DNA of 64,000 bases from an uncultured Croceitalea sp. Its GTDB lineage: Bacteria; Bacteroidota; Bacteroidia; Flavobacteriales; Flavobacteriaceae. Shown in pieces: positions 45,501 through 52,760 of the stretch. Under the pieces are notes generated by a model. That model did not search any database. It was given only the letters and a program-made list of their open reading frames with translations, and was not told the DNA's origin. The DNA is taken from NCBI GenBank assembly GCA_947499565.1, contig CANMOV010000004.1:186001-250000 (forward strand). Direction: 5' to 3'. How positions within the stretch are numbered: position 1 is the stretch's first letter; every line of letters begins with the position of its first letter. The position numbers were made by a program, and so were the translations under genes.

Positions 45501-45682
45501 TAATTACCATCAAAATCTGTTGATGTACCATTGGAAGTTCCTTTTTCCACAACGTTAACGCCTGGTAATGGGGTTCCACTTTCATCCGTAACTGTACCCG
45601 TCACGGTTTTGTTCTGTGCCATTGCTCCTTGAAAAACAAGAAATAGAAAAAGAAGCAAGCAATACTTAAATTTTTGTTTCAT
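42581..45682 (-). CDS. SusC/RagA family TonB-dependent transporter
   Basis: A 1033-residue outer-membrane transporter. The signal peptide (cleavage near GAMAQ) is followed by a CarboxypepD_reg-like domain (about 25-110, VTGTVTDESGTPLPGVNV), the TonB-box region ESLDEVVVTALG, a plug with the RGASSL/LYVVDGV motifs and a C-terminal barrel ending YGLTLNVKF. It imports oligomers captured by the adjacent SusD with TonB-ExbBD energy; such a set is encoded at 51.5-53.5 kb. An upstream motif matches the LytTR-type repeats near 48.2 kb. Confidence 0.96.
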   Translation of the reverse strand: MKQKFKYCLLLFLFLVFQGAMAQNKTVTGTVTDESGTPLPGVNVVEKGTSNGTSTDFDGNYTISVADNATLVFSSLGYATTELSVIGTTTANISLADDAESLDEVVVTALGIERDRRSLGYAVTQLGGESVAEVKTTNALNALQGKVAGVNITPPATGAAGSSRVVIRGASSLAGGNQPLYVVDGVTIDNTQLGAASEWGGSDFGDGVSSINPDDVESVSVLKGGAAAALYGSRAAAGVIIITTKNGKEQEGFGIDYSSQVTFDNIQSGVRDFQREYGQGSQGIAPTTAQEALDNAFRSWGPRLGSTANSVQYDGVSRPYTDAGDNLDRFYRTGTTFINTVALSKAGENFNYRFGVTNLDNEDVVPNSNFNRKSFSLNLGAIHNEKLSLNLSARYIVEKVNNRPRISDTPGNPNFAPAVLPANVNVEDLGANRNGALEDGTEDQISSNPFVQNPYWAASRFTTFDRKNRILSSATLKYDILDWLNITARAGIDHQVVRSTRVTGFGTAFSPLGDINEFSTNLTQVDADIILGIDKAINNDFKVEAFFGANKNTQRSDALTLSGSRFVIPFLEILGNVENASRSRRLEELALSALYGQVEFSYKDYLYLTVTGRNEWFSTLSAADKDTPNNEFYGSASASFVFSELLENSDWLSFGRLRVGYSEVGGGAPDPYSLSLPFSIFGQGHLGQPLGRIDGGTVPNATLTPFVKTETEVGLDLSFLDNRLGLDIAYYTNTTDRDILNVNISNTSGFGNVASNIGVLKNKGIEALLKGVPIRNQNFGWNTSLNLTFNESFVESTDDTGGDLNVGNVRTFAANIIQRPGERFGKIVGTAFLRNNGQIVYDAAGLPVINPERQVLGDGVPPWTVGWNNSFNYKNFNLSFLIDGKFGGQVYSGTNSIAYGNGLHRNTLEGREGGLTVTGVDEAGNPFTFTHDNTTLQSYYGRLGSIAEEVTYDSDFIKLRQLSFGYTLPSSILENTFIQSASISFVGRDLFFISRATDNINPESAFNTSNAQGLEYFGLPPIGSYGLTLNVKF

Positions 45683-45755
45683 ACTAGTTTAGGTTTACTT
45701 TTATTTAGTTCATTTTAAGGTTAATGAAATGTTAAGTTTAAATATACGAGCGTAG

Positions 45756-45780
45756 ATTGGTAAAAATTTCGACCAATGAC
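45756..45780 (-). promoter_or_regulatory. dyad and LytTR-like motif upstream of susC
   Basis: ATTGGT (45756-45761) and ACCAAT (45772-45777) form a perfect 6-bp dyad with a 10-bp spacer. On the minus strand, GTCATTGGTC (45780-45771) matches the GTTRTTGGTC repeats at 48195-48225 in 9 of 10 positions and in the same orientation relative to the genes it would control. It lies about 90 bp before the susC ATG. Confidence 0.4.
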
Positions 45781-45888
45781 ATTTCAGGAAAGCTAGAGGG
45801 TACTATTACCTTTATATATTAAGTAGCGATATAATGAGAATCTCTTCTGCTTTTTCACCAAATCACTATTAAAACACAATATTAAATG

Positions 45889-47058
45889 TCATTTGCTTAG
45901 TATCCGATTCTTAAGTTTTTTTACTATGGCTAAATGCTCTTTTGAAAGTGCTGGGCCATCAAAAACTGAAATCCCATTAGCTCCATTCTTTTTTGCAATT
46001 AAAATAGCTTCTTCTAATTGTTCAGGAGAGAAATCTGGCATATAAAGCCCTGTATGTAATTCCGTGTTTTTTCCTTTTAAATCTTTGACTCCTTGCTGTG
46101 TGGCATAACCAATCCAGTCCAATTCTTCGTTATAAAAGCCATGATATATCATTGGTAAGACAACATCTATATTCCATTTATCCCAACGTTGGCGTACCAT
46201 ATGGTCAGCCATTTCTGGATAAGGGAAAACTGCAGCAGTTAAATACTTGTCATTTTCATGAGCAATTTCATAAGCTTCATCGACTATGCGTTTAACTTGA
46301 TTTAACCTAAAATTTTTCCATTCTATATCTATCTCAGGATGCTCCATCTTCTTAGGATTCTTATGATGTAATTTTTTAAATTCTGAGATACAAACATCAC
46401 AATAGCAAAAATCGAATTCCGGCAGTTCCGTATTTTGAACTAGATTGTATTTTGGTAATAACCCTACTGGTAAAAATATATCTGAATATCTTATGTAATC
46501 CAAATGCACACTTGCAACACCTTCAACTTTTGCAAGGTTTTCTACTATTGAAAGGATATGTTGTCTTGACTCCATTCTAGTAGGACATAACCATTTATAG
46601 TATCCCACATATGGTGGATTATCGTAACATGATTTCCCATCCCTGCTAACAGCATACCATTCGGGGTGCTGCTTAGCAATTTCATCTCCTGGGCGATTTA
46701 CTGTAAACATCCACGCGTGCACTTCTAATCCTTCTTTTTTAGCTAAAGGAGTTACTCTTTTTAGGAGTTCTGCATTTGTGCCAGTATTGATAAGAACAGC
46801 ATCAAATCCGCTATTACTATACTTCTTAAATTCTTCTGTATACGATTGATTTGTTCTCTCCTCGTTTGCAGTAATCCAAGTCCAAAATTTAAAAGTCTCG
46901 ATATTATCAGCCGCAATAATAGTCTCAGAATTCTTAAGTTTTTTCTTTTTCGACATCATCTGGTTATCTAAAAAACCAACCGCCAAAAGTGACAATAAAA
47001 CCACTACTAAAATCTTAGCTCCTTTAATTTTCTTCTTTGATTCTGTGGAATTTTCCAT
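45889..47058 (-). CDS. putative glycoside hydrolase, TIM-barrel (GHL10/YngK-like)
   Basis: A 389-residue protein with one N-terminal membrane or signal segment (about residues 15-31) after a Lys-rich start. A TIM barrel follows: FKFWTWITAN, FDAVLINTG, VHAWMFTVNRPGDE, VASVHLDYIRYSD and IDVVLPMIYHGFY. This resembles the glycosyl-hydrolase-like 10 family, in which Asp/Glu at strand ends would be catalytic (Asp of HLDYIRY). The FCYCDVC Cys cluster is unusual. Its start overlaps the upstream CBM9-like gene by 35 bp, so the two are translated in close connection. Catalysis is unproven. Confidence 0.75.
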   Translation of the reverse strand: MENSTESKKKIKGAKILVVVLLSLLAVGFLDNQMMSKKKKLKNSETIIAADNIETFKFWTWITANEERTNQSYTEEFKKYSNSGFDAVLINTGTNAELLKRVTPLAKKEGLEVHAWMFTVNRPGDEIAKQHPEWYAVSRDGKSCYDNPPYVGYYKWLCPTRMESRQHILSIVENLAKVEGVASVHLDYIRYSDIFLPVGLLPKYNLVQNTELPEFDFCYCDVCISEFKKLHHKNPKKMEHPEIDIEWKNFRLNQVKRIVDEAYEIAHENDKYLTAAVFPYPEMADHMVRQRWDKWNIDVVLPMIYHGFYNEELDWIGYATQQGVKDLKGKNTELHTGLYMPDFSPEQLEEAILIAKKNGANGISVFDGPALSKEHLAIVKKLKNRILSK

Positions 47059-48136
47059 CCTTGCTTATAATTAATTTTTCATTGTTATAAGGACTTAAAA
47101 CCCAGAGGTTCCATCCCAAAAAATGCTTCTCAATATTTAATGAAATACGTTGCCCATCATTCTCAAACTCATTAGGAAGTATCACGTCTGAATCTTTATG
47201 TAACTGCCGATAATACTCATACATTTTCCATTTCAACTTTTCTTGTTCGGGTAATTTAAATTGAAAACCACTGGCGTTTGATTCATCTGAGAAATATACA
47301 TAACCCCAATGCTCAGGCTCATGCATATTAATTACTCCTTGGGGTGACCAAACCCAATTAAATTCAGGTAGATAGTTATTGTCCGCCCCTTTCTTTCTAT
47401 AATATTTGTTATTCATTATATCGAAATCCCAATTAACTCTAGAGAAATTAATCCTCCAAAACTGATTAATTGGCACTCCCAAACTATTCGAAGTTTCAAC
47501 TATTGTAGCCCATGGAATTGCTATTTCCAAAGACCATCCAATATCATGATTTAAAGGATTATTAATAGAACCATCTATTTTAATTGCAGATTTAAGACCT
47601 TGGATGTCCCAGCTATTTAATACGTTACCGCCATTTCGATATGGTTTTGATAAAAAGAGGTCCCATACTGTATTCAGGGCATTAATTTCTAGTTCGTAAT
47701 AACTATGAGTATCCCCATCTGGATCTATAAATACTTCAAAATCATTATTATAAAAAATTACTGTATCTCGTTGCTTTAAGTTCCCCCAGACATGAGGTTC
47801 TTCTATTTTTGCAAAAATGTAAAAATAGTTATCACTCCACGCCATCTTTACTTTGGTAGAATACTTAGGCTTTTTAACCCCTTCTATATCTATAAAGCTG
47901 TCGCTCCATAAAGCAGACTGCCATGAAGCCTCATTAGCAATACCATCTATAAGTAATTCTTCCTCTACCTTAAAAGCTGTATAAGTTTTAGGTGTTTGTT
48001 TGGCAATGCCAAAATACATAAGTCCAAAAAGCAAAAAAAGCGATACGGAACAAGCTTTAAGGTAAAGCGCATCATCTTTAAAGATATGTGAATCTTTAGA
48101 TTTATAATCTACCTTATTACTAGTCAAGTATGACAT
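47024..48136 (-). CDS. carbohydrate-binding family 9-like protein (exported)
   Basis: About 370 residues, counting from the ATG at 48136 (a GTG at 48139 is the alternative). A rather long 27-residue N-terminus precedes a hydrophobic segment (about 28-46) that probably acts as signal or anchor. The rest is a CBM9/DOMON-type beta-sandwich: EELLIDGIANEASWQ, VKMAWSDNYFYIFAKIEEP, FIDPDGDTHSYYELEINALNTVWDLFL and WSLEIAIPWATI. It heads the minus-strand gene train running through susCD. Its promoter region contains the 21-bp-spaced repeats next to the divergent sensor kinase. Confidence 0.8.
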   Translation of the reverse strand: MSYLTSNKVDYKSKDSHIFKDDALYLKACSVSLFLLFGLMYFGIAKQTPKTYTAFKVEEELLIDGIANEASWQSALWSDSFIDIEGVKKPKYSTKVKMAWSDNYFYIFAKIEEPHVWGNLKQRDTVIFYNNDFEVFIDPDGDTHSYYELEINALNTVWDLFLSKPYRNGGNVLNSWDIQGLKSAIKIDGSINNPLNHDIGWSLEIAIPWATIVETSNSLGVPINQFWRINFSRVNWDFDIMNNKYYRKKGADNNYLPEFNWVWSPQGVINMHEPEHWGYVYFSDESNASGFQFKLPEQEKLKWKMYEYYRQLHKDSDVILPNEFENDGQRISLNIEKHFLGWNLWVLSPYNNEKLIISKDGKFHRIKEEN

Positions 48137-48194
48137 CACAATTTTGTTATACTAATAATATTCATAAATTTAGAGTTAACCAACCAGTATTTTA

Positions 48195-48225
48195 GACCAA
48201 TAACTATTTAGATTTGACCAACAAC
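48195..48225. promoter_or_regulatory. paired direct repeats, candidate LytTR binding site
   Basis: GACCAATAAC (48195-48204) and GACCAACAAC (48216-48225) are direct repeats spaced exactly 21 bp start to start, two helical turns, in the divergent gap between the CBM9-like gene and the LytS-type kinase. LytTR regulators typically bind pairs of about 9-bp direct repeats with this phasing. The pair ends 2 bp before the kinase ATG and starts 58 bp upstream of the CBM9-like ATG. Confidence 0.6.
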
Positions 48226-48227
48226 TC

Positions 48228-49343
48228 ATGCAGAATAAGGTAAGTGCTTTTCAAGACTTAGGGATTAACAATGATGATAACGGCTTCTTTTCTAGTGAGA
48301 AAATAAACCGATATATAATCACCTATAAACATCATATCATATTTTGGTCAATCTATTTTCTATTTAATACATTACGATGGGGCAGTTACTTTAATGATTA
48401 TGATTATTCGCTGAAATCAAACCTAATTGGTTTTCCAATTCATATGGCGTTGTCATATTTTAATATTTATTATTTAATGCCGCGGTTTGTGTATAAAAAG
48501 AAATACTTTTTATACACTTTACTCATTTTAACATCGCTACTAATAATGCTTTTAGTAAAGTATTATTTAACTTATTATTTTGTTACCACAAATGTTTGGC
48601 CAGAAGGTCCAGAGCCAATAGAGGTTATTACTTTTAACTACGCTATTCAAATGATGTTGGGAGAGTTATATGTAGTTTCATTTGTAACCGCAATTAAAAT
48701 CACTGTTGATTGGCTAGCAGAACATAGTAAATTACATGAGCTTGAAAAAAGGCAACTTGCAACGGAACTTCGCTTTTTAAGATCGCAAGTTTCACCACAT
48801 TTCTTCTTTAATACCTTAAACAATATCTATGCTTTAACTTTAAAGAAATCTAATAGAGCTCCTGAGGTGGTACTTAAGCTATCTGAATTAATGCGTTATC
48901 TATTATATGCTACCGACAAAAGGAAACAAAGTTTAAAAAATGAAATAGAATGTCTGCAAAATTATATTGATTTAGAACGGATACGGTTTGATGACTCTCT
49001 TGAAATTGATGTTGGATTATCTGGTAATATGGAAGGCAAAACCATAGCTCCAATGCTATTAATACCTTTTGTTGAAAATTGTTTTAAGCATGGAGCAAGT
49101 AAGAATATTGGCAAAATGGCTATTACTCTTGATATTGATGTGAAAGAAGATTTTCTCTACTTAAATTTGAAAAATACTATTCCAAAAAAAGTGAAGAATA
49201 ATAAGATACCAACAAGAAGTGGTGGTATTGGTCTTTCTAACGTAAAAAAGAGGTTGGAATTAGGATATAGTCCTGATGATTATCAATTAAAAATTAAGAA
49301 AAAAAATAAAACTTTTCACGTTTATCTAAAGCTAAAAGTCTAA
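48228..49343 (+). CDS. LytS/YehU-type sensor histidine kinase
   Basis: A 371-residue membrane kinase of the His_kinase (PF06580) class. Four predicted membrane segments (about 38-55, 65-85, 90-115 and 138-165) have little extracellular sequence between them. They are followed by the phospho-acceptor box RFLRSQVSPHFFFNTLNNIYAL and an ATPase domain with the N box PFVENCFKHG and the G box SGGIGLSNVKKRLEL. It should phosphorylate the LytTR regulator encoded 5 bp downstream. The lack of a periplasmic sensor domain implies sensing within the membrane or through a partner. Its start codon abuts the direct repeats at 48195-48225. Confidence 0.95.
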   Translation: MQNKVSAFQDLGINNDDNGFFSSEKINRYIITYKHHIIFWSIYFLFNTLRWGSYFNDYDYSLKSNLIGFPIHMALSYFNIYYLMPRFVYKKKYFLYTLLILTSLLIMLLVKYYLTYYFVTTNVWPEGPEPIEVITFNYAIQMMLGELYVVSFVTAIKITVDWLAEHSKLHELEKRQLATELRFLRSQVSPHFFFNTLNNIYALTLKKSNRAPEVVLKLSELMRYLLYATDKRKQSLKNEIECLQNYIDLERIRFDDSLEIDVGLSGNMEGKTIAPMLLIPFVENCFKHGASKNIGKMAITLDIDVKEDFLYLNLKNTIPKKVKNNKIPTRSGGIGLSNVKKRLELGYSPDDYQLKIKKKNKTFHVYLKLKV

Positions 49344-49348
49344 CTAAT

Positions 49349-50062
49349 ATGGTGCTAAAAGTAATTATAATAGATGACGAACCCTTGGCAATAAATGTTC
49401 TGGAATCCCATACAGATAAAATAGAACAGTTGAACGTTGTCAAAACATTTTCTAATGCTGTTAACGCTAGTATGTTCCTACAAAATAACGCTGTAGATAT
49501 AATTTTTTTGGATATAAATATGCCGGTTTTAGATGGTTTTGGGTTTTTAGAAACATTAAAAGAGAAGCCCATGATAGTTATTACTTCCGCACATGCCGAA
49601 TATGCGCTAAAGAGCTATGAAGTGGAGGCTATTGATTATTTGGTGAAGCCAGTTTCCTTTCCAAGGTTTTTAAAGTCCGTCAATAGGATTATTGACTTGC
49701 TTTCTAAAAGTGAGTCGAAAAGCCCAAAAACAAATGCTAACCCAAGTATCTTTATTAAGATTGATAATAAAAAACTCCAAAAGGTATATTTAAATGAAAT
49801 ATTGGTTGTTGAGAGTTTAAAGGATTACATTAGAATTAAAACCACTTCTGACAAATATATCATCCACAAAACTTTAACCGGTTTTACTGAAGAATTGCCA
49901 GCAGATAAATTTATAAGAATTCATCGTTCCTATACTGTAGCGATAGATAAAATTCAATCCGTTGAAGGCAACAGTGTTGAGATTGATGACATTAGGTATA
50001 CTATTGGTCGTAGTTACTGCGACGAGGTAAAGAAAAAGATATTGGAAAACTATCACTCTTAA
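49349..50062 (+). CDS. LytTR family response regulator
   Basis: A 237-residue two-domain regulator. The receiver domain (about 1-120) has acidic IIDDEP, phospho-acceptor Asp-55 in FLDINMPV, Thr/Ser in ITSAHAEYAL and Lys in DYLVKPVSF. The LytTR DNA-binding domain (about 135-237) is seen as YIRIKTTSDKYIIHKTLTGF and FIRIHRSYTVAIDKI. It is the partner of the preceding kinase. The likely targets are the divergent CBM9-susCD gene train and its own operon, judged from the 21-bp-spaced repeats. A bidirectional terminator follows at once. Confidence 0.95.
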   Translation: MVLKVIIIDDEPLAINVLESHTDKIEQLNVVKTFSNAVNASMFLQNNAVDIIFLDINMPVLDGFGFLETLKEKPMIVITSAHAEYALKSYEVEAIDYLVKPVSFPRFLKSVNRIIDLLSKSESKSPKTNANPSIFIKIDNKKLQKVYLNEILVVESLKDYIRIKTTSDKYIIHKTLTGFTEELPADKFIRIHRSYTVAIDKIQSVEGNSVEIDDIRYTIGRSYCDEVKKKILENYHS

Positions 50063-50094
50063 CAAAAAAAGCCTCCAATTGCTTGGAGGCTTTT
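50063..50094. terminator. bidirectional terminator between the LytTR gene and tRNA-Val(TAC)
   Basis: A perfect 12-bp stem (50067-50078 with 50083-50094, loop TTGC) is flanked by an A run on the left and a T run on the right. It can end both the plus-strand regulator transcript and the minus-strand tRNA transcript. Confidence 0.9.
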
Positions 50095-50096
50095 CG

Positions 50097-50171
50097 TGGG
50101 CGCTGAGGGATTCGAACCCCCGACCCCCTCGGTGTAAACGAGGTGCTCTGAACCAACTGAGCTAAGCGCCC
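50097..50171 (-). tRNA. tRNA-Val (anticodon TAC)
   Basis: A 75-nt cloverleaf on the minus strand. The acceptor GGGCGCT pairs with AGCGCCC, the D-arm is GCTC/GAGC, the anticodon stem CCTCG/CGAGG with loop TTTACAC (anticodon TAC), and the T-arm GGGGG-TTCGAAT-CCCTC has a minor mismatch at its base. A73 is present and CCA is not encoded. Together with the GAC tRNA at 33.6 kb it reads the valine codons. Confidence 0.94.
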
Positions 50172-50244
50172 TATTCTATTTCTAAATAGGGAGTGCAAAT
50201 ATAGCACCATTTTTTATTTACCAAAAGCAATCAACATAAAAATA

Positions 50245-51456
50245 TTAGACAATTTCTGCAACTACAAAAGTGCTACCTCCAACATATACGAAATCATCTT
50301 TTTTTGCATTCCGAATAGCGCTTTGCAAACCCTCTGATACACATTTGAAAGCGTTTCCTTTTAACCCATATTCTTTAGCTAAAATAAGTAGCTTTTCTGC
50401 ATCTAATCCTCTGGGAACATCCGGACTCACAAAATAATATTTTGCTTTTTTAGGAAGTATGGTTAAAACCGTGTTTAATTCTTTATCATTAACAAAGCCT
50501 AAAACCATATGAAGCTTGTCAAATTTTTGCAATTTTATCTGCTCCAAGACTAAAGTTAGCCCTTCTTTATTATGAGCGGTGTCACAAATTATAGTTGGCT
50601 TTTTGCCTAATACCTGCCATCTTCCCAATAAACCAGTGTTTTTAACTACCTTAAGCAACCCTTTTGAGATATCTTTCTTTGTAACTTTAAATCCTTTCAA
50701 TTCGCCCAAACAGGCTAAAACTCCTTTTATGTTTTTCTTTTGATATTTTCCCAATAAATCAGAAGGATATAACTCGGTAATCTCTTTATCTGCATAAACA
50801 ATACTTGTTTTTTTCTGAGAAGCGAGCATATTAAAAATACCTTTGGTTTCAAGCTGTGTTTCACTTACTACAACTGGGACTCCCTTTTTAATTATCCCAG
50901 CTTTCTCTAATGCAATTTTTTCTAAAGTATCACCTAACAATTGTATATGATCCAAGCCAATATTGGTTATTAATGAGACCTGTGGAGTTATAATATTTGT
51001 GGAATCTAACCTACCTCCTAATCCAACTTCAATGATTGCAATATCCACTTTTTGAGCGGCAAAATAATCGAATGCCATACCAACAGTCATCTCAAAAAAA
51101 GAAAGTCGATGCACTTCAAAAAAAGTTTTATGCTTAGCAATGAACTTTTTTACCTGTTTCTTGCTAATCTTCTTTCCGTTAATTTTAATTCGTTCCCTAA
51201 AATCCTTTAAGTGGGGAGAGGTATATAAACCAACCTTATACCCCGCTTCTTGCAATATAGAGGCTAACATATGACTACTTGAGCCTTTACCATTGGTTCC
51301 AGCTACATGTATTGACTTAAATTTTCTTTCTGGATTTGCTAAATGAAGGGCAAAATTGATACTATTATCAAGTTTATCTTTAAATGCTGAACTTCCTTTT
51401 TGTTGATACATTGGAAGTTGTGAAAACATCCAATCTAAGGTTTCTTGGTACTTCAC
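50245..51456 (-). CDS. folC: folylpolyglutamate synthase / dihydrofolate synthase
   Basis: A 403-residue Mur-ligase-type enzyme adding glutamate to folates. The P-loop is VAGTNGKGSSSHMLASIL (residues 50-67), with YTSPHLKDFRERI, the GLGGRLDSTN motif and LITNIGLDHIQLLGDT. Length is normal. Its ATG overlaps the stop of the tonB gene (TAATG), so it is translationally coupled to the TonB-ExbD-ExbB unit despite the unrelated function. Confidence 0.95.
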   Translation of the reverse strand: MKYQETLDWMFSQLPMYQQKGSSAFKDKLDNSINFALHLANPERKFKSIHVAGTNGKGSSSHMLASILQEAGYKVGLYTSPHLKDFRERIKINGKKISKKQVKKFIAKHKTFFEVHRLSFFEMTVGMAFDYFAAQKVDIAIIEVGLGGRLDSTNIITPQVSLITNIGLDHIQLLGDTLEKIALEKAGIIKKGVPVVVSETQLETKGIFNMLASQKKTSIVYADKEITELYPSDLLGKYQKKNIKGVLACLGELKGFKVTKKDISKGLLKVVKNTGLLGRWQVLGKKPTIICDTAHNKEGLTLVLEQIKLQKFDKLHMVLGFVNDKELNTVLTILPKKAKYYFVSPDVPRGLDAEKLLILAKEYGLKGNAFKCVSEGLQSAIRNAKKDDFVYVGGSTFVVAEIV

Positions 51457-52367
51457 TATTGCCCCAATTTAAAATTGACAACAACAAAACCAATTTGCTG
51501 AGTGGGGGCTTTCGCATCTAGGTTCCATTTATGAAGAAAAGCTGTTTTCTTAGCTGGCTCTAACAAACAAGGAGCATTATTAGTCGTTCCTTTAACACCA
51601 GGGGTGGCTTTTATTACTTTACCATTTTTATCAACTACGATACGCACAACAACGCGGCCATCTTCATTACATTCTTGCTGCACCTTACCTTTACTTACTA
51701 AAGATCTCCCATTAAGCCCATAACCACCCGTTCCGCTTCCGCTACCTGGAGCTCCATAATAACTTGTAGCATAAGGATTACCCGCTGGGTTTCCTTTATC
51801 ACCTGCTTTATTATCATCACCCTCACTACCAGATTCTGTCCCGTCTGACTTTCCAATACCTCCCATTAAAGCATCTAATCTTTTCTTTTTTGCTTCTTGT
51901 TCAGCACGTTTTCTTTCTTCAGCTTCTCTTTTTTCACGAGCAATTCTAGCTGCCTCCGCTTTTTTCCTTTCAGCAGCTTCATCTGCCTTTCTTTTTGCTT
52001 CTTTTTGCTGCCTAATTCTAATAGATTCTTCACTCTCTTGGGTAATCACCTTCTCTATTGGAGCTTCCTTTTGCACAACCTCCTCTTTAACTAACTCTTC
52101 TTCCTCAACCTCTTCCACTTTTTCTTGAACTTGCTCAGGTTCGTTAGGAGGTTCTGGAATATCTAAAGGTTCAGATTTAATTTTTTCTTTGGGCTGTATT
52201 TTGCCACTACCAAAATCCATGGTGCCAAAATTGATTGCTATTCCACTTTCTTCAGGCGGGTCTAAGTAGGTTAAACCAATATAAAAGAGTAGCAGCAAAA
52301 GTACACTTAACAATAGTGTAGTAAGTGTAAATGATTTTTTCTTGTGTCTCGTGTCTAAAAGTGGCAT
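51456..52367 (-). CDS. TonB/TolA-like energy transducer
   Basis: A 303-residue protein with one N-terminal membrane anchor (about residues 14-32). A Pro/Glu-rich stretch (PLDIPEPPNEPEQ) leads into a Lys/Ala/Glu-rich, probably helical segment (about 105-165), a Gly/Ser-rich linker and a small C-terminal domain (RVVVRIVVDKNGKVIKATPG). The long charged helix resembles TolA, the tail TonB. With the upstream ExbD and ExbB genes (TAATG overlap with exbD) it powers outer-membrane transporters such as the SusC in this window. Which transporters it serves is unknown. Confidence 0.88.
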   Translation of the reverse strand: MPLLDTRHKKKSFTLTTLLLSVLLLLLFYIGLTYLDPPEESGIAINFGTMDFGSGKIQPKEKIKSEPLDIPEPPNEPEQVQEKVEEVEEEELVKEEVVQKEAPIEKVITQESEESIRIRQQKEAKRKADEAAERKKAEAARIAREKREAEERKRAEQEAKKKRLDALMGGIGKSDGTESGSEGDDNKAGDKGNPAGNPYATSYYGAPGSGSGTGGYGLNGRSLVSKGKVQQECNEDGRVVVRIVVDKNGKVIKATPGVKGTTNNAPCLLEPAKKTAFLHKWNLDAKAPTQQIGFVVVNFKLGQ

Positions 52368-52753
52368 TATTTTGGCCGCACCGCCAGAATTACCTTATAA
52401 TTGTTCTTGTTAGCAATATCCATCACATTCACAGCCTCTTTAATGGCTACACTTTGTTCTGCTCTCAAAATAATTGTAGGCTTTTCTTGACCTTTTAGTG
52501 CTTTTTTTAATTCAATTTCAATGTATTCTCCGTTAATCTGTTCATTATTAACGTAATATTTCAAATCCTTATCAATGGTGACTGAAACGTTTTGCGTGTT
52601 CGTAGATTTTCCTTTTGCCTTTGGTAATAGTAAATCTAATGCATTAGGCGCATTAGAAGTCAACATAAAAAAGACTAACAACAAAAAAACAATGTCAGTC
52701 ATCGATGACATGCTAAACTCTGGACTTACCTTATTTCTTCCTTTTAATTTCAT
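52367..52753 (-). CDS. ExbD/TolR family protein
   Basis: A 128-residue biopolymer-transport protein with one membrane segment (about 18-38) that carries the functional Asp in SMTDIVFLLLVFFML, and a periplasmic C-terminal domain (VTIDKDLKYYVNNEQI, PTIILRAEQSVAIKEAVNVMD). It pairs with the ExbB-type protein encoded 7 bp upstream to couple the proton gradient to TonB. Its stop overlaps the tonB start. Confidence 0.94.
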   Translation of the reverse strand: MKLKGRNKVSPEFSMSSMTDIVFLLLVFFMLTSNAPNALDLLLPKAKGKSTNTQNVSVTIDKDLKYYVNNEQINGEYIEIELKKALKGQEKPTIILRAEQSVAIKEAVNVMDIANKNNYKVILAVRPK

Positions 52754-52760
52754 AATAAAA

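Noticed and set aside
45639-45888. A small gene upstream of susC
   Set aside because: No frame with convincing start, length and composition on either strand.
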